A DNA stretch of 5,598 bases, from NCBI GenBank assembly GCA_029288195.1, contig JARFPR010000440.1, positions 1 to 5,598 on the forward strand, given 5' to 3'. A program made the translations under genes and the position numbers. Every line of letters starts with the position of its first letter. Position 1 is the first letter of the stretch. Positions 1-5,591 of this stretch are shown piece by piece. Source of the DNA: Gammaproteobacteria bacterium. Its GTDB lineage: Bacteria > Pseudomonadota > Gammaproteobacteria > GCA-001735895. The notes beneath the pieces are model-generated. The model was not told the DNA's origin, did no database searches, and saw only the letters and a list, made by a program, of their open reading frames with translations.

Positions 1-30
1 TCGAAACAAAAACGTTAACCGGAACTCGAT

Positions 31-888
31 ATGAAATTCGCCTCGTTTATCGCCGCTTCGGCCCTGCTGCTGTCCGCCTGTGCCCATATCGGCTTGCAAT
101 CCATCAACACCGGCGGCCAGCCCACCGCACCGGGCTGGCAGGTCACCTTTTTCGACGACTTCGACGATTTCAATCCCGCCAACTGGCAGGACCAGATGCT
201 CTGGGTCAACAACGAGGACCAGTGTTACGTGCCCGACAATCTGCACGGCACGCGCGAGGTCAGTAATGGCACGCTCAAGCTGCGCGTCGTCGATCTCGGC
301 GAAAAACGCCCCTGCGACAACGTCGACAAGCTCGGCAAGCAGCACCCGGATACGCAGTATGTTGCCGGGCGCATTGCATCCAAGAATCGCCAGGAGTTCG
401 TCAAGGGCAAGTGGACCGCCCGGCTGCGGGTCAGGAACAGCGGTCAACCCGGCATGTTTCCCGCCTGGTGGTTACTCGGCGCGCGCAACAATGAGCCGCC
501 GGTGGAGGAGCCCGACGAAAACATTTGCTGGCCGATGACCGGCTCGGGTGAAATCGATATCTTCGAGCATCACTCGGACGGCGGTCCCGATCATTACGCC
601 GCGCGGGCGATCAAGAGTCTCGGTTACTGCGACGGCGGTGACTGGCAGGCACTGATGCTGGTGCAGGCGGCAACGCTCGCCGACTACCACGAGTACTCGG
701 TCGAGTGGGAAAGCAGCGACCTGGTCTTCCGCCTCGACGGCGAAGAGGTCTACCGCAGCCCGGGCGAAGGTGAAAGCTTCCCCGAGCCGCTGTTCGCGAT
801 CCTGAACTTCGCCAAGATCAAGCCCGACCCGATGACGAGCAGCTGGACCATGGAGGTCGACTGGGTCAAGCACGAGGCCCGCGAGTAA
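31..888 (+). CDS. GH16 family endo-beta-glycanase, predicted lipoprotein
   Basis: This 285-residue protein is a predicted retaining glycoside hydrolase of family 16, which includes laminarinases, lichenases, agarases and carrageenases. Residues 1-16 form a short lipoprotein signal, and the lipobox LSAC places the lipidated Cys at residue 17. The next residue is Ala, not Asp, so outer-membrane anchoring is the likely destination. GH16 landmarks follow in order: YVAGRIASK (110-118), FPAWWLLG (143-150), the catalytic GEIDIFEHH (173-181), a HEYSVEW...LDGEEVY strand pair (220-241) and a closing MEVDWVK (274-280). By family rule, E174 is the nucleophile, D176 assists and E179 is the acid/base. Four further cysteines (65, 95, 166, 200) could form disulfides after export. 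The ATG lies 6 bases after a weak GGAA. The gene is visibly richer in G and C than the permease gene downstream. Substrate cannot be decided from the sequence; beta-1,3-glucan or a marine galactan are both possible. Confidence 0.92.
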   Translation: MKFASFIAASALLLSACAHIGLQSINTGGQPTAPGWQVTFFDDFDDFNPANWQDQMLWVNNEDQCYVPDNLHGTREVSNGTLKLRVVDLGEKRPCDNVDKLGKQHPDTQYVAGRIASKNRQEFVKGKWTARLRVRNSGQPGMFPAWWLLGARNNEPPVEEPDENICWPMTGSGEIDIFEHHSDGGPDHYAARAIKSLGYCDGGDWQALMLVQAATLADYHEYSVEWESSDLVFRLDGEEVYRSPGEGESFPEPLFAILNFAKIKPDPMTSSWTMEVDWVKHEARE

Positions 889-953
889 GGCCGTTCAGGC
901 CGTCGAGGGTTCCCCGGAATTCGAAAACTCTTGTAGCCTTATTTTGGTGTTTG

Positions 954-965
954 TGCTATATAGCA
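954..965. promoter_or_regulatory. Perfect 12-bp palindrome TGCTATATAGCA, candidate operator
   Basis: The sequence reads identically on both strands over 12 bases and sits in the gap between the GH16 and permease genes, just upstream of a weak promoter-like pair. A dimeric repressor or activator of sugar genes could bind such a site. Neither the protein nor a second copy of the site is visible in the window, so the role is inferred only from symmetry and position. Confidence 0.25.
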
Positions 966-968
966 GTA

Positions 969-997
969 TTGTTTATTCGGCTTTACCTGTGTATAGG
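969..997 (+). promoter_or_regulatory. Weak sigma-70-like promoter candidate
   Basis: TTGTTT at 969-974 and TATAGG at 992-997 are separated by 17 bases, the ideal spacing for sigma-70. Each hexamer keeps only the best-conserved half of its consensus (TTG and TATA). The site would give a leader of more than 200 bases before the ATG at 1227. AT-rich DNA yields such matches by chance, so this is only a candidate. Confidence 0.2.
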
Positions 998-1149
998 GTT
1001 TGATTCCGGCATCTCCGGGGTTAACAGTACTATTCAGAGCAAATGGTCACGCTAAATCAATATCGTTGTTAGGATTCTGGTTTTAGCCGGGGAAAAAACA
1101 GAAGAATAAAAAAAGTACCATCCTGAAGAGGAAAGAGAGTACTTGGGGC

Positions 1150-1198
1150 TGGCTTTCGTAGATAGTCACAAAGGTGTCAGTATAAGACGCCAAAGCCA
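1150..1198 (+). promoter_or_regulatory. Possible structured RNA leader of the permease gene
   Basis: Two helices can form and abut. TGGCTTT (1150-1156) pairs perfectly with AAAGCCA (1192-1198). GGTGTC (1173-1178) pairs with GACGCC (1186-1191) with one G-U wobble, around the 7-base loop AGTATAA. The 3' arms are directly adjacent, so the helices could stack, leaving a 16-base bulge on the 5' side. The structure ends 28 bases before the ATG at 1227. It matches no riboswitch that I recognise, and pairing of this size can arise by chance. If translation starts at TTG 1143 instead, this segment would be coding. Confidence 0.22.
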
Positions 1199-1226
1199 TT
1201 CAATAATTAATTATAAGCATATAACC

Positions 1227-2657
1227 ATGTCAGATTACGAAACAGCGGCAAAGGACAGAGTACCCCTCATACAAAAAGCGGCTTTCGGGTCGGGTCACCT
1301 GGTGAATAATTTAATGCCGGGGGCTCTGGGTGTTTTTATGTTTTTCCTCCTGACCGCCTTTGGTATGGATCCCTTTTTGGCAGGATTACTCGGTGGTTTA
1401 CCCAGATTAGTCGATGCCATTTCTGACCCCGTCATGGGTTATATTTCAGACAACACGAACACTCGCTGGGGAAGACGAAGGCCGTATATTTTTATTGGCG
1501 CCATCCTGACAGGTCTCATGTTTATTTTGCTCTGGCAGATGGATGAGAGTAATTCACAGGACTACAACTTTTGGTATTTCCTGGTCATTTCCTGCATTTT
1601 TATCCTGGCCAACACGACCTTTTCCACACCGCTGATTGGACTAGGGTATGAAATGACCTCGGATTACAACGAGCGGACACGACTGATGGGCCTGGCCAAT
1701 ATCGTAGGCCAGGGGGCCTGGATGGTAGTACCCTGGTTTTGGGTTTTAATCGCCGATGTAACCTTGTTTGAAACCCAGGCCGAAGGGGTTAGAACACTCG
1801 CTTTCATTGTTGGTATCATCGCGATTGTCTTCGGTGTTTTACCGGCCATTTTTTGTCAGGGTATCGATTCCAGTAAGATCGAAAATCGCCAGGAGATATC
1901 ATTGAAAAACATGGTCACTCTCTTTGGAGATTTATTCAAAGGTATGGTCCAGGTATTCAGGCATAAACCATTCTTAAAGCTGTGTGGTGCTACTTTCCTG
2001 GTTTTCAACGGGTTTCAAATTGTCGCCTCTTTCAGCTTTTTCATTATCTTGTTCTATTTGTTTAATGGCGATTATGCCGCTGCGGGAACCTGGCCAGCCT
2101 GGTTTTCTACCATCCTCGCAGTGATTACTGCTTTCTTCGTGATCCCGGTGGTCGCATGGATGGCCAGCAAATATGGAAAAAGAAAGGCATTTGTCATTTG
2201 TACCGCCATTTCAATCGTTGGGTATGTTTTGAAATGGTGGGGCTTCGATCCGGAGAATCCTCTCCTGATGTTTTTCCCGCTTCCGTTGATGGCATTTGGA
2301 ATGGGTTGTCTGTTCACCCTGATGATGAGTATGACCGCCGACATCTGTGACCTCGACGAATTAGCGAACGGGATGCCCCGTAAAGAAGGTACGTTCGGTG
2401 CCATTTATTGGTGGACCGTAAAATTAGGTCAGGCCCTGGCATTGATTGTTGGCGGGGCGGTGCTGAGCTGGGTAGGATTCGATGGTAATGCCGCGACTCA
2501 ATCAGCAGAAACCATTACCCAGTTACGCATTGCAGATATCGTAATCCCGTCTATTACCGCAGGTTTGGCGATCCTGGTCATGTGGAATTACGACTTAACG
2601 GAAGAAAAAGCCAGGGAAATAAAAGCCGAGTTGGAATCAAGACGAGGTGCGTTGTAA
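1227..2657 (+). CDS. GPH/MelB-family (MFS_2) cation:sugar symporter
   Basis: This 476-residue inner-membrane permease has about 12 hydrophobic segments and belongs to the glycoside-pentoside-hexuronide:cation symporter family. The signature after helix 2 is clear: D63 and D67 in VDAISDP, then GYISDNTNTRWGRRRP (71-86). D63 and D67 line up with the cation-site Asp55 and Asp59 of MelB, so Na+ or H+ coupled uptake is likely. A second family block runs from MTADICDLDEL (369-379) to the Lys of VKLGQALA (K399), matching the Lys377 region of MelB. The C-terminal tail (from about 457) is charged and cytoplasmic. I chose ATG 1227 because MSDYE leads straight into the family's N-terminus; it lacks a Shine-Dalgarno. 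TTG 1143 would add 28 residues and has a purine-rich run upstream. The substrate is unknown, with oligosaccharides or monosaccharides from GH16 action as the contextual guess. The gene ends 26 bp before the next one. Confidence 0.93.
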   Translation: MSDYETAAKDRVPLIQKAAFGSGHLVNNLMPGALGVFMFFLLTAFGMDPFLAGLLGGLPRLVDAISDPVMGYISDNTNTRWGRRRPYIFIGAILTGLMFILLWQMDESNSQDYNFWYFLVISCIFILANTTFSTPLIGLGYEMTSDYNERTRLMGLANIVGQGAWMVVPWFWVLIADVTLFETQAEGVRTLAFIVGIIAIVFGVLPAIFCQGIDSSKIENRQEISLKNMVTLFGDLFKGMVQVFRHKPFLKLCGATFLVFNGFQIVASFSFFIILFYLFNGDYAAAGTWPAWFSTILAVITAFFVIPVVAWMASKYGKRKAFVICTAISIVGYVLKWWGFDPENPLLMFFPLPLMAFGMGCLFTLMMSMTADICDLDELANGMPRKEGTFGAIYWWTVKLGQALALIVGGAVLSWVGFDGNAATQSAETITQLRIADIVIPSITAGLAILVMWNYDLTEEKAREIKAELESRRGAL

Positions 2658-2683
2658 TTTAATCACGCGTAAAAGATAAAAAA

Positions 2684-3322
2684 ATGTCAGCACAATTATT
2701 AATCATATTAGTGGGGATTGTCCTCGCAGGCGTGTCAGTTCTCAGCAGTCTTGGCAAAAAAGACGCTGGCACACAGCTCATTAATCCAAAGGTGGGTATA
2801 CCCCTGGGGGTTCTCGGGGTAGCGATGATCATTTACGGTAGCTACACATCGGATGTGGCGCATGTCAGTAGTCAGATGGAACAAATTACCCGGGGAAACC
2901 AAATAGAGATTGAAGGCCCGGTTACTGCCGTTAAAGTGATTTCACCGGTCGAAGCAGATTCTGTCGATTGCAGAATTCTGTCCATGGGCGTATATCCGGA
3001 AGGTCATGAGAAAGATATCTGGGTAGTACTCAAGCCTTCAGATGAAAGATATTATCCGCAATCAGACCATACCAATACCTCTTATAAAAGAGATGGAGAA
3101 TGGCAGGTAGTTACCCGGTTTGGTGGAGATCTTGAAGAAAAGTACGAGCTAATTGTCTATGAAACCGATGCATCAGCTTCACAGTTTTTTAGTACCACTA
3201 TCCAGGATTGGAAAACCCAGGAATCTTATCCTGGACTCAAAGACGTAGAGATACCTCAAGGTGCAACCGAAGTAGACAGAATAAATGTGTATCTGGGAAA
3301 AAATTGTCGCGGCGTCTTCTAA
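2684..3322 (+). CDS. Two-helix membrane protein with C-terminal beta-rich domain, function unknown
   Basis: I do not recognise a named family for this 212-residue protein. Two hydrophobic stretches, residues about 3-22 and 38-54, make a hairpin whose short basic loop (GKKDAG, 24-29) would favour the cytoplasm. The rest (about 55-212) would then lie in the periplasm. That region alternates short strands: IEIEGPVTAVKVI (74-86), DIWVVLKP (111-118), YYPQSD (123-128), a DGEWQVVTRFGG strand (137-148), YELIVYET (154-161), SYPGLKDVEIPQG (181-193) and a closing INVYLG. The order of a 'WVVLKP' strand, 'YYPQ', a 'dGxW' strand and 'YPGL' recalls small beta-sandwich domains in other bacterial membrane proteins. 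This is from memory and unverified. Cysteines 96 and 208 could form a disulfide. The gene lies 26 bp after the permease gene on the same strand, with similar low GC, so co-transcription is likely. The start codon has only a weak AAAGA upstream. Confidence 0.8.
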   Translation: MSAQLLIILVGIVLAGVSVLSSLGKKDAGTQLINPKVGIPLGVLGVAMIIYGSYTSDVAHVSSQMEQITRGNQIEIEGPVTAVKVISPVEADSVDCRILSMGVYPEGHEKDIWVVLKPSDERYYPQSDHTNTSYKRDGEWQVVTRFGGDLEEKYELIVYETDASASQFFSTTIQDWKTQESYPGLKDVEIPQGATEVDRINVYLGKNCRGVF

Positions 3323-3532
3323 AAAAAATACAACGACTAAATAAATCTGTCCCGGTTTTTCCATTTGTGGACTAAAGATTCGATCTTAACTAGATCCAGC
3401 TGTATACAAAGCACCGATGCTCCCAAACATGTGGTATCAATAAATCCGCTGGCGGGGAATCGAACTCTGCTCAGGAATTATTGCAAAAATTATTGGCAAT
3501 TGTTCTCCGACCCCTATTCTTCTAACGTCACA
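3323..3532. other. Convergent intergenic region, 210 bp
   Basis: This gap separates the plus-strand membrane protein gene from the minus-strand nei gene, whose 3' ends face each other. I find no strong hairpin followed by a T-run for either direction. An ATTGC/GCAAT repeat around a short AT-rich loop near 3480-3500 is too small to call a terminator. The AT-rich composition ends within or at the edge of this gap. Its right half contains an 18-base tRNA/tmRNA-like piece at 3448-3465. Confidence 0.6.
3448..3465 (-). other. Possible remnant of a tRNA/tmRNA 3' end
   Basis: Read on the minus strand, this is GTTCGATTCCCCGCCAGC. It resembles the T-loop, T-stem 3' side and acceptor start of many tRNA genes, and especially the 3' end of gammaproteobacterial tmRNA as I remember it (TTCGATTCCCGCCAGC followed by TCCACCA). 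It is not a working gene. The 5' side of the T-stem (CAGAG) does not pair with CCCCG, there is one extra C, and no CCA or matching acceptor follows. Phage and island integrases often target such 3' ends, so a decayed attachment site is possible. An 18-base match could also be chance. Confidence 0.25.
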
Positions 3533-4360
3533 TCAGGACGACGGTTGGCAACCAGGACAAAAATACATCTTGCGCCCACCGCTCATGTTAAGTTCGATAT
3601 TCGTACCGCAATAATGGCAGGCCTTGCCAGCGCGACCATAGGTATTGAAACGATATTGCTCGCGCTTTTTCAATCCTTTGGCCTTCAGCCGTGCCACCAG
3701 CGACGGCGGATTGGTGATGCCGCGCGTGCGATACGAGCGACGCGTGATTTTAATTATTAACCGTGCGAGCTTGTCGATCTGTTCAGTGGTGCAATCTGTG
3801 GGGCGCCTGAGTGGATGGAGTCGCGCCAGGGTCAGTATTTCCGCACGAAGATAATTCCCCAGCCCGGCGACAAAACCCTGGTCGAGTAGCAACGCTCCCA
3901 GCTGGCGCCGGCAAAAGGAACGTGATTGAAGGCGTTGAACAATATCTTCGACCGAAGGATTCTCGCTCAATACATCAGGACCGAGACGCGCTAAAAACGG
4001 ATGTTCGTCAAGCCGTTTAGTTTTGACAACCTCGATGTCCGATGCGCTGTATAAATATGCGCTGTGCCTGTCGTTATGCAAGGCAAGGCGAAGCTGACGG
4101 TTGGTTTGTGGTATTCGACCGCGAGCACAGGTGTACCAGCGCCCATAGAGTTGGTTATGGCTATAGATAGTCCAGCCGTTATCGAAATGGGTAAGCATGG
4201 CCTTGCCACGCGTATCGACCCGGGTCACGAGGCGGCCGCACAGGCGCCGTTCGAAGGGCTGCAAATGCCCAAAAGCAAACTCGATTGCCTCGATTTTGCG
4301 ATGGGCAACGGCGGCTTCTACACGATCAGCTGCTTGCCGAATCTCGGGTCCCTCGGGCAC
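3533..4360 (-). CDS. nei: Endonuclease VIII, DNA glycosylase/AP lyase
   Basis: This base-excision repair enzyme removes oxidised pyrimidines from DNA and nicks the abasic site. The 275-residue product begins MPEGPEIRQAADRVEAA, the Fpg/Nei N-terminus in which Pro2 (Pro1 after Met removal) is the Schiff-base nucleophile and Glu3 is catalytic. Lys53 sits in TRGKAMLTHF, matching Lys52 of E. coli Nei. The Nei-specific YSHNQLYG (66-73), YSASDIE (104-110) and the helix-two-turn-helix core with LLLDQGFVAGLGNYLRAEIL (157-176) are all present. The C-terminal zinc finger has C248, C251, C268 and C271, with Arg263 at the DNA-binding hairpin. It is about 12 residues longer than the E. coli protein as I recall it (263), mostly in the stretch before the finger. 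The start is GTG, fixed by the motif and by an AGAGGA 8 bases upstream. It is the last gene of a minus-strand cluster, 72 bp after the HAD gene. Confidence 0.96.
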   Translation of the reverse strand: MPEGPEIRQAADRVEAAVAHRKIEAIEFAFGHLQPFERRLCGRLVTRVDTRGKAMLTHFDNGWTIYSHNQLYGRWYTCARGRIPQTNRQLRLALHNDRHSAYLYSASDIEVVKTKRLDEHPFLARLGPDVLSENPSVEDIVQRLQSRSFCRRQLGALLLDQGFVAGLGNYLRAEILTLARLHPLRRPTDCTTEQIDKLARLIIKITRRSYRTRGITNPPSLVARLKAKGLKKREQYRFNTYGRAGKACHYCGTNIELNMSGGRKMYFCPGCQPSS

Positions 4361-4368
4361 TGTAACAA

Positions 4369-4374
4369 TCCTCT
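4369..4374 (-). promoter_or_regulatory. Ribosome binding site of nei, supports GTG start
   Basis: On the minus strand AGAGGA lies 8 bases before the GTG at 4360. This spacing is ideal and supports GTG as the true start, in agreement with the protein motif MPEGPE. Confidence 0.7.
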
Positions 4375-4432
4375 AAAGTAATCTATACGTGCGCAACAGA
4401 ACGAGGGACTACACCTGCGGTTAACCAGCGGC

Positions 4433-5263
4433 TCAGGCTTCGTCGAGTGCAAACCGTTGGCGCAGGAAACGGGCGATGCCCTCCTCGTCATGATGCCCGA
4501 TAACCGCCGTCGCGGCTGCTTTGATGGCGTCGTTAGCATTGGACGGCGCGTAACCCTCGTCAGCAACCTCGAACATACTGAGGTCGTTGTCGCTGTCGCC
4601 AAAACAGATGACGCACTCTAGACCCAGCAGTTCCTTCAGCGTCTTGATCGCGCCACCCTTGCTGGCGTCGCTGTGATGAACATCCAACCAGTTCCAGTCG
4701 GCGCCTTCCCAGGCCAGGCCGGAATAAGCAACGAGGTGCGCTTCATCCTCAACGCTGCGCATAACCGCCTTGATGGCTTCAGGCACCCCGATCGAATTGA
4801 CGTGTGTGACTGCAGCATCTGCCGGCAATTCGTCCAGTCCGAGCATGTTGACGTTATCTTCGATACCGAGGGTCCGCACGAGTGCGAGCTCGGCATCTGT
4901 TTTCAACTCGGGGTGATACACCGTGCTGGTATCGTCTTCGTCCAGGGTGAAGACGAAAGGCGACACCCCTTGCCGGATGCATGCCCCGACGACGTTTTCG
5001 AGCTCGGACGCCGTGAGCGTCATGCTACTCGAAAAACGCCGCTGTTGGGGATGCCAGATCATGACGCCGTTCTTGTAAGCATGCGGCAAATCGAAGCAAT
5101 GGCCTTCCAGGATTGTCCGCGCCCCGTGAAGTGTCCGCCCTGTCGCGATGGTGTAGGCAATCCCACGCTTCGACAACAGCTTGAGCGTCTCGCTGGTGTA
5201 ATTCGATATTGTCGAATTCCGATTTAGTAGCGTTCCATCGAGATCGAAAACAATGAGCTCCAT
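4433..5263 (-). CDS. Cof-type (IIB) HAD-superfamily hydrolase, sugar/nucleotide phosphatase-like
   Basis: This 276-residue cytoplasmic protein is a predicted Mg2+-dependent phosphatase of the haloacid dehalogenase superfamily with a C2-type cap. All four HAD motifs are intact: FDLDGTLLN (6-14, nucleophile D7 and general acid D9), IATGRT (39-44, T41), the Lys in SKGGAIKTL (K202) and CFGDSDNDLSMF (220-231, with D223 and D227 for the metal). The segment of roughly 85-190 between motifs II and III would form the cap that chooses the substrate. Cof-type relatives act on sugar phosphates, pyridoxal phosphate or flavin nucleotides, so no substrate can be assigned. I chose ATG 5263 because it starts directly at MELIVFDLDGT and follows a GAGGAAAG. 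An upstream in-frame start at 5317 would add 18 residues and overlap the preceding gene. The gene lies 13 bp after the small membrane protein gene and 72 bp before nei, all on the minus strand. Confidence 0.93.
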   Translation of the reverse strand: MELIVFDLDGTLLNRNSTISNYTSETLKLLSKRGIAYTIATGRTLHGARTILEGHCFDLPHAYKNGVMIWHPQQRRFSSSMTLTASELENVVGACIRQGVSPFVFTLDEDDTSTVYHPELKTDAELALVRTLGIEDNVNMLGLDELPADAAVTHVNSIGVPEAIKAVMRSVEDEAHLVAYSGLAWEGADWNWLDVHHSDASKGGAIKTLKELLGLECVICFGDSDNDLSMFEVADEGYAPSNANDAIKAAATAVIGHHDEEGIARFLRQRFALDEA

Positions 5264-5271
5264 CTTTCCTC
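5264..5271 (-). promoter_or_regulatory. Ribosome binding site of the HAD gene
   Basis: GAGGAAAG on the minus strand runs straight into the ATG at 5263. The GAGG core lies 4 bases from the start, slightly short but purine-rich. It decides for the 276-residue form over the 294-residue form starting at 5317. Confidence 0.6.
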
Positions 5272-5276
5272 GCGGC

Positions 5277-5591
5277 TTAAGCCTCGGTATCCATTTTCCA
5301 TACGCATTTGGAAGCACCGCTGAGATAAGGTGCAGGCATCATTTGCTCGCGTCTAGTTTCCGCGCGCTTGAAGATCGAGATAGTAATATAAACTCCCCCT
5401 ATCACCAACAGATGGGCTACCCAGACGTAGCCAAAATAATGTATGGATAAAAACGAAACAGAAAATATCATGCTCCACATCCACGAAAGTACTTGCATCA
5501 GGTAATGCCCCGACCGAACATCGAGATGTTTCAACGGGTTAAAACGATGGTCCATAACTGCGTTCCAGGTCATTGCAATTTGATTGTTCAT
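5277..5591 (-). CDS. Small two-helix membrane protein, function unknown
   Basis: This 104-residue product has a polar N-terminus of about 30 residues with FNPLKHLDVRSGHYLMQVLSW (17-37). Two hydrophobic helices follow, about 30-50 (with WMWSMIF) and 53-74 (YVWVAHLLVIGGVYITISIF). The tail FKRAETRREQ is basic, so both ends are probably cytoplasmic. I do not recognise a named family, and the FNPL and WMW features only suggest a conserved small inner-membrane protein. Its stop codon lies 13 bp before the HAD gene on the same strand, so the two are probably transcribed together. Only 7 bases lie beyond the ATG at the window edge, so the ribosome binding site and promoter cannot be judged and a longer start outside the window is possible. 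One sampled line is about 40% GC, lower than in the HAD and nei genes. Confidence 0.75.
   Translation of the reverse strand: MNNQIAMTWNAVMDHRFNPLKHLDVRSGHYLMQVLSWMWSMIFSVSFLSIHYFGYVWVAHLLVIGGVYITISIFKRAETRREQMMPAPYLSGASKCVWKMDTEA

Larger units (their letters stand above)
889..1226. other. 338-bp intergenic region before the permease gene
   Basis: No convincing gene lies here. The sequence shifts from GC-rich at the GH16 stop to AT-rich. It contains a short GGCC-GTTCA-GGCC repeat just after the GH16 stop (889-901) with no T-run, so it is not a credible intrinsic terminator. It also holds two perfect 12-bp palindromes (954-965 and 1203-1214), a weak promoter-like pair near 969-997, a purine-rich run that could act as a Shine-Dalgarno (1125-1139) and a possible folded RNA at 1150-1198. 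The length and content suggest that the downstream permease operon has its own promoter and control, rather than reading through from the GH16 gene. Confidence 0.6.

Noticed and set aside
80..538. Second plus-strand frame of 152 codons inside the GH16 gene
   Set aside because: It is rich in Ser, Arg and Pro, typical of an out-of-frame reading of GC-rich DNA, and it overlaps a gene with clear catalytic motifs.
889..901. GGCC-GTTCA-GGCC hairpin right after the GH16 stop as a terminator
   Set aside because: The stem is only 4 bp and no T-run follows.
1113..1144. AAGTAC / GTACTT inverted repeat around the purine-rich run
   Set aside because: A 6-bp stem with a 20-base loop is expected by chance in this AT-rich gap.
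3479..3502. ATTGC / GCAAT repeat as a bidirectional terminator between the convergent genes
   Set aside because: The stem is only 5 bp and AT-rich, and neither strand shows a proper T-run after it.
3365..3760. Plus-strand open frame of 131 codons overlapping the end of nei
   Set aside because: It begins with TTG without a ribosome binding site, most of it is antisense to nei, and its composition looks like a shadow of that gene.
4673..5227. Plus-strand frame of 184 codons opposite the HAD gene
   Set aside because: It is fully antisense to a gene with all four HAD motifs, and the product has no domain pattern.
5264..5317. Longer 294-residue HAD product starting at 5317
   Set aside because: The added 18 residues have no family counterpart, would overlap the upstream gene, and the ATG at 5263 has its own purine-rich ribosome site directly before the FDLDGT motif.
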